Shown piece by piece: positions 1-5,313 of a stretch of 5,313 nucleotides of DNA. The stretch's first letter is position 1. Each line of letters starts with the position of its first letter. Below the pieces are notes generated by a model. The model did not search any database and had not been told where the DNA came from. It saw only the letters and a list, made by a program, of their open reading frames with translations. The DNA comes from Spartobacteria bacterium. Its GTDB lineage: Bacteria; Verrucomicrobiota; Verrucomicrobiia; Chthoniobacterales; Terrimicrobiaceae. The stretch is from positions 1 to 5,313 of the forward strand of contig CANKXQ010000108.1 of the NCBI GenBank assembly GCA_947487745.1. The letters run 5' to 3'. A program made the position numbers and the translations under genes.

Positions 1-28
1 CCCCGGCGCGTTCGCTTCGCCCTCAGAG

Positions 29-1543
29 ATGAAGTGCCGGATTCTTCATCTGGAGGACGATCCGCTCGATGCCGAGTTGATCTTGCGCAGGCTGGAAGCG
101 GATGGCTTGGATTGCCAAATCGACCGGGTCGATACGGAGGCGGCTTTTTTGCAGGCGCTCGAACGCGGGGGCGTCGATCTTGTTTTGGCCGATTTTTCGC
201 TGCCCGGCGCCGACGGAATGGAGGCACTGCGGCTCGCCCGGCAGGTGAAGCCCGATCTGCCATTTCTCATTGTTTCGGGAGTCATCGGAGAAGAGGCGGC
301 GGTGGATTCTCTTCAGAATGGCGCGACCGACTACATCTTGAAAGACCGCCTCTCCCGCTTGACGCCCGCCGTGCGACGAGCGTTGGACGAGGCAGCGCTC
401 CGCCGCGACAGGGAATCCCTCGGCGACCAGCTCACCCGCGCGCAGAAACTCGAAATCTTTGGAGAACTCGCGGGAGGCGTGGCTCACGACTACAACAACA
501 TTCTTACAATTATCATGGCCAACAGCGGGCTGCTCATGGCCGGACTCGACGAGGGAACGCGTCTGCACAAGCACGCTTCGCAAATCGAATACGCCTGTGG
601 CCAGGCCGCCTCGCTCACCCGCCAGCTCTTGGTTTTCAGTCGCGACAGGGGGCGCGATGCCGCTGTGCTGGACCTGAATGGCATCGTCCAAAATGCCGAG
701 TCCATGCTGGCGCGCCTGCTTCCCGAAAATGTCGAACTCGCAGTCTCCCCCGCTAACGGCCCGCTACACATCATGGCAGATCGCGGCGATCTCGAGCAGG
801 TGCTGATCAATCTTGTCCTCAACGCCCGCGACGCCATTCGCTCGCACGGCACGATCCGAATCGAAACAGGGAGGATCCAAAAAAACAGGCAGGAGCTTGT
901 TTTTTTAAAGGTGCGGGACAACGGCGCTGGAATGACCAGCGAAGTGAAGGCGAGGTTGTTCGAGCCTTTTTTTACGACCAAGCCGGAGGGGAGCGGCACA
1001 GGGCTCGGACTCGCGACCTGTCGGCGATTGATTCAATCCATGGACGGACAGATCACCGTAAAAAGTCATACCGGTCGGGGAACGGAATTCCGCATTCTGT
1101 GGCCTGCGGCAGAAGGTGGCGGGGGTTCTCAAAGCCAGATTCCTGTGCGCGCTGAAATGCCGCGTGGGTGTGAAAAAATCCTGCTGGCTGAAGACAACCA
1201 CATACTTCGCGACATGATGGCCGGCCAACTTGAGGAGCTTGGCTATGAGGTTCTGCAAGCCTCCAACGGTATCGAGGGCCTCGATGTCTTCGCGCAGAGC
1301 AAAGACAACCCTCCGGTGCTTGTCATCGCGGATGTCGCGCTCCCCCTGCTCAGCGGACGGGAGATGGTCAGGTTGCTCCAGCGGTCATCGCCGGGTTTGC
1401 AGGTCTTGCACACCTCGGGACACTCCGACCACACCATAGCCGCGCTGGGATTTCAGCTTCCGGCAGGGGATGTGCTCAGGAAACCTTTCACGCTGGCTGA
1501 GCTAACGCTGAGAATCCGCGAAATCCTCTCCGCCAAGAAATAA
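29..1543 (+). CDS. Hybrid sensor histidine kinase, REC-HisKA-HATPase-REC, cytoplasmic
   Basis: This 504-residue protein is a two-component signalling kinase. Residues 1-118 form a receiver domain, with acidic pocket E9/D10/D11, phospho-acceptor D55 (LVLADFSLPG), S83 and K105. A charged helical linker leads to a HisKA domain whose H-box is GGVAHDYNNIL, with H153 as the autophosphorylation site. The ATPase domain shows the N-box (NLVLNARDA, 261-269), G1 (DNGAG, 297-301), F-box (FEPFFTTK, 311-318) and G2 (GSGTGLGL, 321-328). After a glycine-rich hinge near 363-366 comes a second receiver (382-500) with E388/D389, D435, T462 and K485. All catalytic residues are present. There is no signal peptide, membrane segment, PAS or GAF domain, so the signal probably enters through the first receiver by phosphotransfer. 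The chosen start puts the first beta strand at residues 3-8, as expected. The frame is open to the window edge, so an upstream start cannot be excluded. No output domain or partner regulator is visible; the target is unknown. Confidence 0.93.
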   Translation: MKCRILHLEDDPLDAELILRRLEADGLDCQIDRVDTEAAFLQALERGGVDLVLADFSLPGADGMEALRLARQVKPDLPFLIVSGVIGEEAAVDSLQNGATDYILKDRLSRLTPAVRRALDEAALRRDRESLGDQLTRAQKLEIFGELAGGVAHDYNNILTIIMANSGLLMAGLDEGTRLHKHASQIEYACGQAASLTRQLLVFSRDRGRDAAVLDLNGIVQNAESMLARLLPENVELAVSPANGPLHIMADRGDLEQVLINLVLNARDAIRSHGTIRIETGRIQKNRQELVFLKVRDNGAGMTSEVKARLFEPFFTTKPEGSGTGLGLATCRRLIQSMDGQITVKSHTGRGTEFRILWPAAEGGGGSQSQIPVRAEMPRGCEKILLAEDNHILRDMMAGQLEELGYEVLQASNGIEGLDVFAQSKDNPPVLVIADVALPLLSGREMVRLLQRSSPGLQVLHTSGHSDHTIAALGFQLPAGDVLRKPFTLAELTLRIREILSAKK

Positions 1544-1567
1544 GTCGTTTCTGTCGCGCAGGCTTTG

Positions 1568-1596
1568 TTGACAGCGCGCGCCGTCCTCCCCATATT
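1568..1596 (+). promoter_or_regulatory. Sigma-70-type promoter of typA
   Basis: A perfect -35 hexamer TTGACA (1568-1573) is separated by a GC-rich 17 bp spacer from CATATT (1591-1596), a 4 of 6 match to the -10 consensus. Transcription should start near 1603, giving a leader of about 28 nt before the typA ATG. The element lies wholly in the gap after the upstream kinase gene, so typA need not depend on read-through. Hexamers and spacing are seen in the sequence; activity is inferred. Confidence 0.62.
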
Positions 1597-1602
1597 CCGT
1601 GC

Positions 1603-1620
1603 CCGCCCACAGCCGGGCGG
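1603..1620 (+). promoter_or_regulatory. GC hairpin in the typA 5' leader
   Basis: CCGCCC (1603-1608) and GGGCGG (1615-1620) can form a perfect six-pair GC stem around the loop ACAGCC. The stem begins about where the predicted promoter would start transcription and ends 10 nt before the typA start codon, so it would cap the mRNA. GGGCGG is also the only purine-rich stretch near the usual ribosome-binding position, so pairing could hide a weak site. No run of T follows, so it is not a terminator. A regulatory role is inference. Confidence 0.35.
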
Positions 1621-1630
1621 ACTACTATTT

Positions 1631-3451
1631 ATGGAAAATATTCGCAATATCGCCATCATCGCACACGTCGATCACGGCAAAACGACACTCGTTGACCAGC
1701 TTCTCAAGCAGGCAGGAACCTTCCGCGCCAACCAAAAAACCGACGAGCGCATGATGGACTCGATGGATCTGGAGAGGGAAAAAGGCATCACCATTCGTGC
1801 CAAGAACGCTGCTTTCCGCTGGAAGGATTACCATGTGAACATTGTGGACACTCCCGGCCACGCCGATTTCGGCGGAGAGGTCGAGCGCATTATGAAAATG
1901 GTGGACGGTGTTCTCCTTGTGGTGGATTCCCATGACGGCCCGCAGGCGCAAACGAAATTCGTTCTGCGCAAGGCGATGGAAAACGGTCTCAAGCCGATTG
2001 TGGTCATCAACAAAATCGACCGTGAGAATGCCCGTCCGCACAAGGTTCTCGACATGGTGTTCGAGCTTTTCATGGAACTCGGCGCAAGCGACGAGCAACT
2101 CGATTTCCCTCACATCTACGCCAGCGCCAAGCAGGGCTTCGCCAAAAACGAAGTCACGGATTCCAGCGACAACATGGAGCCTCTCTACGAGGCGATCGTG
2201 AAACATATTCCGCCTCCGCCCAAGCCTGATGTGGATTTTTTCCGTATGCTCGTTTCGAACCTCGACTACAGCGACTACCTCGGCCGTATCGCCTACGGAC
2301 GCATCATCAGCGGCAAGGTTGAGATGGGTCAAACAATCGTCTGCATTCACAAGGGCGGTCAGAAGGAAAAAGCCAAGATCACGGCGATTTTCTCCCACGA
2401 GGGATTGGAAAAAGTGCAGGTCCAAGAGGCATTGGCCGGCGACATCGTGGGCATCAGCGGATTCGAGGAGATCTTCATCGGCGAGACGCTGGTCGACACC
2501 GAGGAGCGCGAGGCCCTTCCATTTGTCGAGATCGATCCGCCGACAATTTCCATGAAAATCTGCGTGAATGACTCGCCTCTCGCCGGTCGTGAGGGAAAGT
2601 TGCTCACCGCGCGTCAGATTCGCGACCGCCTCATCCGCGAGACACGCGGCAATGTTTCCATCATGGTCGCCGACACTGATGTCGCAGGCCACTTTGATGT
2701 GAAGGCCCGTGGCGAAATGCAAATCGCCGTGCTCGTGGAGCAAATGCGCCGCGAGGGCTTCGAGCTTCTTGTGTCACGCCCCGAAGTTATCTTCAAGCGT
2801 GCCGAGGACGGTTCCGTGCTCGAGCCAATGGAGACTCTCTATGTCGATGTCCCGCCGGAGAACCTTGGCGATATTCTGCAAAACCTCGCCGGCCGCAAAG
2901 CGGAGATCGTCAATATGGAGCACAATCCACACAGCGTCCTGGTTCAAGCCATCACGCCAACGCGTGGCATCATCGGTTTTGAAACCGATCTCGTGAACCT
3001 CACCAAAGGGCACGGCATCGCCAGCCACCTCTTCAAGGAATACGGCCCGCACAAAGGCGAGATTCCAAGCCGCAACAACGGCGTGCTTGTATCGATGGAA
3101 GGCGGCACCAGCATGGCCTACGCGCTGGACAGCATCCAGGAGCGCGGTCGTCTCTTCATCGGGCCACAAGAGGAAATCTACGAGGGAATGATCATCGGAG
3201 AAAACGCTCGCCCCGACGACATGCCGGTGAACCCCTGCAAGGCGAAAAAACTGACCAACATGCGAAGCCAAGGTGACGGCAAGGGCATCTCGCTTGCTCC
3301 TCCGATCGTGATGAGCCTCGAGCGCTCGCTCGAATATATCGCTCCCGACGAGTATGTGGAGGTCACTCCCAAATCGCTCCGCCTCCGCAAAAAAATCCTC
3401 GACGCCAACGCGCGCAAACGCGCGGAAAAATCGGCCGGAGTCTTTGCCTGA
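1631..3451 (+). CDS. typA: Translational GTPase TypA/BipA
   Basis: TypA/BipA is a ribosome-binding GTPase of the EF-G/LepA class; in characterised bacteria it helps ribosome assembly and translation under cold and other stress. The 606 residues match the usual length of about 600. All G-motifs are intact: G1 AHVDHGKTT (11-19), G2 GIT (52-54), G3 DTPGH (73-77), G4 NKID (127-130) and G5 SAK (165-167). A beta-barrel domain II follows (about 200-295), then the EF-G-like domains with [17 protein letters not shown] (372-388). The TypA-specific C-terminal domain contains [19 protein letters not shown] (505-523), KKLTNMR (539-545) and [20 protein letters not shown] (567-586). The ATG at 1631 is chosen because it gives [18 protein letters not shown], as in homologues; an upstream in-frame TTG at 1565 lies on the promoter. 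There is no clear Shine-Dalgarno site. It has its own promoter and terminator and appears monocistronic. Identification is from family knowledge and is very secure. Confidence 0.98.
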   Translation: MENIRNIAIIAHVDHGKTTLVDQLLKQAGTFRANQKTDERMMDSMDLEREKGITIRAKNAAFRWKDYHVNIVDTPGHADFGGEVERIMKMVDGVLLVVDSHDGPQAQTKFVLRKAMENGLKPIVVINKIDRENARPHKVLDMVFELFMELGASDEQLDFPHIYASAKQGFAKNEVTDSSDNMEPLYEAIVKHIPPPPKPDVDFFRMLVSNLDYSDYLGRIAYGRIISGKVEMGQTIVCIHKGGQKEKAKITAIFSHEGLEKVQVQEALAGDIVGISGFEEIFIGETLVDTEEREALPFVEIDPPTISMKICVNDSPLAGREGKLLTARQIRDRLIRETRGNVSIMVADTDVAGHFDVKARGEMQIAVLVEQMRREGFELLVSRPEVIFKRAEDGSVLEPMETLYVDVPPENLGDILQNLAGRKAEIVNMEHNPHSVLVQAITPTRGIIGFETDLVNLTKGHGIASHLFKEYGPHKGEIPSRNNGVLVSMEGGTSMAYALDSIQERGRLFIGPQEEIYEGMIIGENARPDDMPVNPCKAKKLTNMRSQGDGKGISLAPPIVMSLERSLEYIAPDEYVEVTPKSLRLRKKILDANARKRAEKSAGVFA

Positions 3452-3466
3452 CGCATCGTTTCCTTC

Positions 3467-3500
3467 AAAAAAGCCCGGAGCCACAAACTCCGGGCTTTTT
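3467..3500 (+). terminator. Rho-independent terminator of typA
   Basis: A perfect 8 bp stem, GCCCGGAG (3473-3480) with CTCCGGGC (3488-3495), closes a 7 nt loop. It is preceded by six A (3467-3472) and followed by five T (3496-3500), and starts 15 bp after the typA stop. The flanking A and T runs also make it potentially bidirectional, though no converging gene is present. It separates typA from the downstream accessory genes, which therefore need their own promoter. Confidence 0.93.
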
Positions 3501-3554
3501 GCGTTTTCCGACCCGCGTCATGGGCGCTCCAAACAGATTTCCAAGGGGCACGGG

Positions 3555-3583
3555 TTGACTCGGATCAGCTCATGGATTATTTC
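3555..3583 (+). promoter_or_regulatory. Possible promoter of the kinase-like gene
   Basis: TTGACT (3555-3560), 5 of 6 to the -35 consensus, is followed after 17 bp by TATTTC (3578-3583), a poor 3 of 6 match to the -10. It is the best candidate in the gap after the typA terminator and would start transcription near 3590. The same TTG is also an alternative start codon for the kinase-like gene (AAGGGG at 3543-3548, 6 nt upstream), so both readings cannot hold for one transcript. Weak evidence. Confidence 0.3.
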
Positions 3584-3591
3584 GGGAAGCA

Positions 3592-3771
3592 ATGGAGGAA
3601 CCACCATTACAGCCTCACAAGAAATCGCCCGTATCGTGGGAGCAGGCAGTCGCGCAATTCAAGCGGCACAACCCGGCACATCCGCCTGGAATGCCGAAGA
3701 GCAAGCCATCCGAGAAAGCTCAAGCATACCTTGGTATGATATTGGAGCGCTCGAGGCACCTGCTACGATAG
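3592..3771 (+). CDS. Candidate small protein overlapping the kinase-like gene
   Basis: This 59-codon ORF starts at ATG 3592 and stops at TAG 3769-3771, in a different frame from the kinase-like gene. It reads MEEPPLQPHKKSPVSWEQ at the N-terminus, then contains HNPAHPPGMPKSKPSEKAQ and ends in a predicted helix. I do not recognise a family. By hand count over 54 codons, GC at positions 1, 2 and 3 is about 61, 44 and 61 percent, the usual shape for coding DNA here; the kinase frame over the same bases is about 61, 61 and 44. That argues this frame is, or recently was, translated. It could be a small upstream gene, or the true N-terminus of the kinase-like protein separated by a -1 frameshift. 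The ATG lies 2 nt after a predicted transcription start, with no spaced ribosome site. It may also be chance. Confidence 0.33.
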   Translation: MEEPPLQPHKKSPVSWEQAVAQFKRHNPAHPPGMPKSKPSEKAQAYLGMILERSRHLLR

Positions 3772-4241
3772 CGTCCGAACATTTCGTCTGGTTCCAAGAC
3801 GGCATGGTTTTCAAAGCCACTGCCTATGGTCGTTTTGGACACTCGATTGACAAAGGGCCTGGCAAAGCCACTCCGCTGGAATACCTCCGACGAATTGCTT
3901 CGAGCAACGAAGCATTCAATGATTCCGCAACGATCGTCGGAAAATTCGAAAACGAAAATGGGAGCTTGGGCTTGATCCACGCGCAGGACTTCATCGCACA
4001 GAATCCGGCGGGTGCATTTCACGCAACGCCGGAGCAACTCATCAAATTTTTGGACTCGCTCGGGTTCTTCCCATCAAAAGGCCATTTTTCAAAATATGAG
4101 GTCTGGGCCAATGCCGATCTTGGAATCGAGATCGCCGATTTCCATTCCGGGAATGTGATTTTAAACAACAAGGGGATGGTTGTTCCAATCGACATCGTTG
4201 TCCACAAATTCGACCCCACAAAAGGCGTCGACTTTTTTTGA
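3636..4241 (+). CDS. Small kinase-like protein of the phage/ICE polyvalent-protein kinase type
   Basis: The protein (201 residues from the GTG start) resembles the compact Ser/Thr/Tyr kinase-like domain described in phage and conjugative-element polyvalent proteins. Visible landmarks are SEHFVWFQDGMVFKAT (47-62) with candidate ATP-binding lysine K60, TPLEYLRRIA (79-88) and ATPEQLIKFLDSLGF (130-144). The catalytic loop is ADFHSGNVI (167-175), with D168 and N173, and P-I-D186 stands in for the DFG aspartate. This combination is distinctive, and the active-site residues are all present. It has no membrane segment or other domain, so it acts alone rather than within a giant polyvalent protein. 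Substrate unknown. The start is unsure: GTG 3636 and TTG 3555 (228 residues) are the usable in-frame starts; the next ATG, 3804, is inside the domain. A competing frame covers 3592-3771. Two sampled 60 bp lines have about 43 and 47 percent GC against about 60 percent in neighbouring genes, suggesting acquisition. The family call is from memory of sequence patterns, not a search. Confidence 0.72.
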   Translation: MGAGSRAIQAAQPGTSAWNAEEQAIRESSSIPWYDIGALEAPATIASEHFVWFQDGMVFKATAYGRFGHSIDKGPGKATPLEYLRRIASSNEAFNDSATIVGKFENENGSLGLIHAQDFIAQNPAGAFHATPEQLIKFLDSLGFFPSKGHFSKYEVWANADLGIEIADFHSGNVILNNKGMVVPIDIVVHKFDPTKGVDFF

Positions 4242-4253
4242 ATTAGCGGCCCA

Positions 4254-4259
4254 CATAAT
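4254..4259 (+). promoter_or_regulatory. Possible -10 element giving a leaderless DUF3800 mRNA
   Basis: CATAAT matches the -10 consensus at 5 of 6 positions and shares the initial C with the typA -10. It ends 8 bp before the DUF3800 ATG, so transcription would start at or within a few bases of the start codon. No good -35 sits at 16-18 bp; the nearest resemblance, TCGACT (4228-4233), is 20 bp away. The gene also lacks a Shine-Dalgarno site, which fits leaderless expression but does not prove it. Confidence 0.28.
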
Positions 4260-4267
4260 CACCTTCC

Positions 4268-5047
4268 ATGAACCTCGTTTATCTCGACGAATCGGGAAAC
4301 ACCGGAACGAACCTCTCTGACCCGCAGCAGCCGGTCTTCGTCCTCGCCGCGCTCATCGTTCCCGAATCTGTGTGGCTGGATCTCGAGAAGCGACTGGTCG
4401 AGGCCATTGAGAACTTCTTCCCCGAGCGCCCGCCCGATTTTGAGGTCCATGCAAACCAACTCCTCAACCCGCGTGGATTTTTCCGCGCATTTCCCATGGC
4501 CCATCGCCTGGAATTCTACCGAACTTGGCTTTCCATCGCTGCCTCGCTCCGGCTACGCCTCGTGAGCCGAGCCATCGTTAAAAAACGCTACGCGCAATGG
4601 CTCCTTGAGACTTACGGTCCTGGCGTCGCCATCAACCCACACAATGTCGCCTTTGTCCTCACTGCGCAGGTCGTAAACGAATTCCTTCGCGCCACGCCCG
4701 GCTCTCCGCTCGGAATACTGATTTCCGATGAGAACCACGAGGTCATGCCCGACATTGAAAAATCCATCCGTCTCCTGCGCGGCGAAGCCGGCTCCCTCCG
4801 GCTCAGCCAGATCGTTGAAAAGGGTTTTTTCATCGAGTCGCGAAAAAGCCACATCCTGCAACTCTGTGACCTCTGCGCCTACGCCATCCGAAGGAGCGAG
4901 GAGCACAAAACAGGTCACGCCGTGAAGCCCGCCGAGTCGTCAATCATCCCGTGGGTGGAACCCCTCCGCCATACTGCCGAAGAGCCCATGGTTGATGTCC
5001 TCGCCTGGCTGGACACCCAACAAAAAAAGGAGCGGCCAGGGAGATGA
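4268..5047 (+). CDS. DUF3800 family protein, putative metal-dependent nuclease-like
   Basis: The 259 residues carry the hallmarks of DUF3800. The N-terminus MNLVYLDESGNTG places D7, E8 and G10 on the first strand. PVFVLAALIVP (22-32) forms a second strand, EVHANQL (59-65) gives E59 and H61, LGILISDENHE (148-158) gives D154/E155, and SHILQLCDLCAYAIRR (194-209) gives D201. Spaced acidic residues of this kind suggest an RNase H-like metal site, but the family has no firmly assigned activity. The protein is soluble and of usual family length. The ATG at 4268 is the only start that keeps the YLDESG motif near the N-terminus. It begins 26 bp after the kinase-like gene, consistent with one transcript, though a CATAAT element in the gap may give it its own start. 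DUF3800 genes are frequent in phage, plasmid and defence-island settings (established knowledge). GC in a sampled line is about 60 percent, like the housekeeping genes. No terminator is visible downstream. Confidence 0.88.
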   Translation: MNLVYLDESGNTGTNLSDPQQPVFVLAALIVPESVWLDLEKRLVEAIENFFPERPPDFEVHANQLLNPRGFFRAFPMAHRLEFYRTWLSIAASLRLRLVSRAIVKKRYAQWLLETYGPGVAINPHNVAFVLTAQVVNEFLRATPGSPLGILISDENHEVMPDIEKSIRLLRGEAGSLRLSQIVEKGFFIESRKSHILQLCDLCAYAIRRSEEHKTGHAVKPAESSIIPWVEPLRHTAEEPMVDVLAWLDTQQKKERPGR

Positions 5048-5109
5048 ATCTCGGCAACGGAAAAGGTCCGAAGCACACTGGTCGCTCTTCACCAAACTAA
5101 CATTCCGGC

Positions 5110-5150
5110 CAGCTTGCACAACTGAATATTTCCTAAGAAAACACAAGCTG
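5110..5150. repeat. 7 bp inverted repeat upstream of ilvN
   Basis: CAGCTTG (5110-5116) and CAAGCTG (5144-5150) are perfect inverted copies 27 bp apart in the gap between the DUF3800 gene and ilvN. The interval is AT-rich. The arms could be halves of a protein-binding site upstream of the ilvN promoter-like element. There is no T run, so it is not an intrinsic terminator. A 7 bp match at this spacing can arise by chance. Nothing else was recognised in 5048-5183. Confidence 0.25.
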
Positions 5151-5183
5151 CTCCAGTGCCCTTGCTCGGATTCGCGGAAAGGA

Positions 5184-5212
5184 TTGACGCGCCCGCCGTG
5201 CTCACCCAGTAT
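5184..5212 (+). promoter_or_regulatory. Promoter-like element upstream of ilvN
   Basis: TTGACG (5184-5189), 5 of 6 to the -35 consensus, lies 17 bp before CAGTAT (5207-5212), a 3 of 6 match to the -10. The GC-rich spacer resembles that of the typA promoter (GCCGTGCTC here, GCCGTCCTC there). Transcription would begin near 5219, leaving about 14 nt before the ilvN ATG. The -10 is weak, but the likeness to the typA element supports it. No attenuator-like leader peptide or terminator is evident. Confidence 0.42.
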
Positions 5213-5232
5213 CCCCGCTCTTTTCACATTTC

Positions 5233-5313
5233 ATGCGTCATACCATATCGATTCTCGTTGAGAACAAATTCGGCGTGCTGACCCGCGTGGCGGGGATGTT
5301 CAGCGGTCGCGGA
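5233..5313 (+). CDS. ilvN: Acetolactate synthase small (regulatory) subunit, 5' part
   Basis: Only the first 27 codons are in the window. They read [21 protein letters not shown] followed by MFSGRG, the N-terminus of IlvN/IlvH. The pattern (I-S-[IV]-L-V-E-N, G-V-L-[ST]-R-V, then [GM]-[LM]-F-S-x-R-G) is the first strand and helix of the ACT domain that binds valine and gives feedback control of acetohydroxyacid synthase. This is the first committed step of branched-chain amino acid synthesis. The ATG at 5233 aligns with known starts. No Shine-Dalgarno site is visible. The gene for the catalytic subunit is not in the window; since ilvN starts here behind an unrelated gene, it either lies elsewhere or follows this gene. 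Confidence 0.92.
   Translation, partial: MRHTISILVENKFGVLTRVAGMFSGRG

Noticed and set aside
23..691. Antisense ORF opposite the hybrid kinase
   Set aside because: It lies over receiver and HisKA coding sequence with all motifs intact on the + strand, and its product resembles no family.
1565..1630. Upstream TTG start for typA, adding 22 residues
   Set aside because: It overlaps the -35 hexamer, lies upstream of the predicted transcript start, and the extension is absent from the known TypA N-terminus.
1625..2743. Long antisense ORF (372 codons) opposite typA
   Set aside because: It is the mirror of a strongly conserved gene in GC-rich DNA, its product has no recognisable domain, and no promoter or start signal supports it.
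2774..3484. Antisense ORF running through the typA 3' end and terminator
   Set aside because: It covers the conserved TypA C-terminal domain and starts inside the terminator hairpin.
3354..3635. ATG 3354 as start of the kinase-like gene
   Set aside because: It would overlap typA by 98 bp and run through a strong terminator; the added residues are typA and terminator sequence read out of frame.
3572..3739. ATG 3572 ORF in the third frame (55 codons)
   Set aside because: Its product is arginine- and serine-rich with no family resemblance, typical of an out-of-frame reading.
3592..3771. Programmed -1 frameshift joining the small ORF to the kinase-like frame
   Set aside because: No X XXY YYZ slippery heptamer in the right frame was found in the overlap, so programmed shifting is unsupported; an indel or overlapping genes remain possible.
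5041..5052. Small hairpin GAGA-TGAA-TCTC at the DUF3800 stop as a terminator
   Set aside because: The stem has only four pairs and no T run follows.
4992..5261. 89-codon ORF spanning the DUF3800 end, the intergenic gap and the ilvN start
   Set aside because: It overlaps two real genes in another frame, with a cysteine- and arginine-rich product of no family.

Overview
The window holds four substantial protein genes, the start of a fifth and one short candidate gene, all on the + strand. In order they are a cytoplasmic hybrid sensor kinase (REC-HisKA-HATPase-REC), the ribosome-associated GTPase TypA/BipA, a small kinase-like protein of the type found in phage and conjugative 'polyvalent' proteins, a DUF3800 protein, and the first 27 codons of the acetolactate synthase small subunit (ilvN). 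The TypA protein is full length but diverges clearly from the enterobacterial form. Most of the DNA is moderately GC-rich, and start codons lack strong Shine-Dalgarno sites. Together these suggest a PVC-group bacterium, most likely a verrucomicrobial lineage. That assignment is inference from sequence style, not a database match.

Positions 1-1543: a soluble two-component hybrid kinase with no sensory or membrane domain. Input is probably phosphorylation of its N-terminal receiver by another kinase. Positions 1568-3500: a self-contained typA unit with a good promoter (TTGACA, 17 bp, CATATT), a GC-rich hairpin in the leader, the 606-codon gene and a textbook intrinsic terminator.

Positions 3501-5047: an accessory-looking segment between the typA terminator and the ilvN promoter. 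It has the kinase-like gene, whose start is unclear and which is overlapped by a 59-codon ORF in another frame, followed 26 bp later by the DUF3800 gene. The kinase-like gene has clearly lower GC than its neighbours in sampled stretches. Both protein types recur in phage and mobile-element contexts, so this could be a small acquired cassette. The sequence does not prove that the two genes work together.

Positions 5048-5313: a 185 bp intergenic region with a weak inverted repeat and a promoter-like element resembling that of typA, then the start of ilvN in branched-chain amino acid synthesis. No tRNA, rRNA, CRISPR array, insertion sequence or attachment site was recognised.
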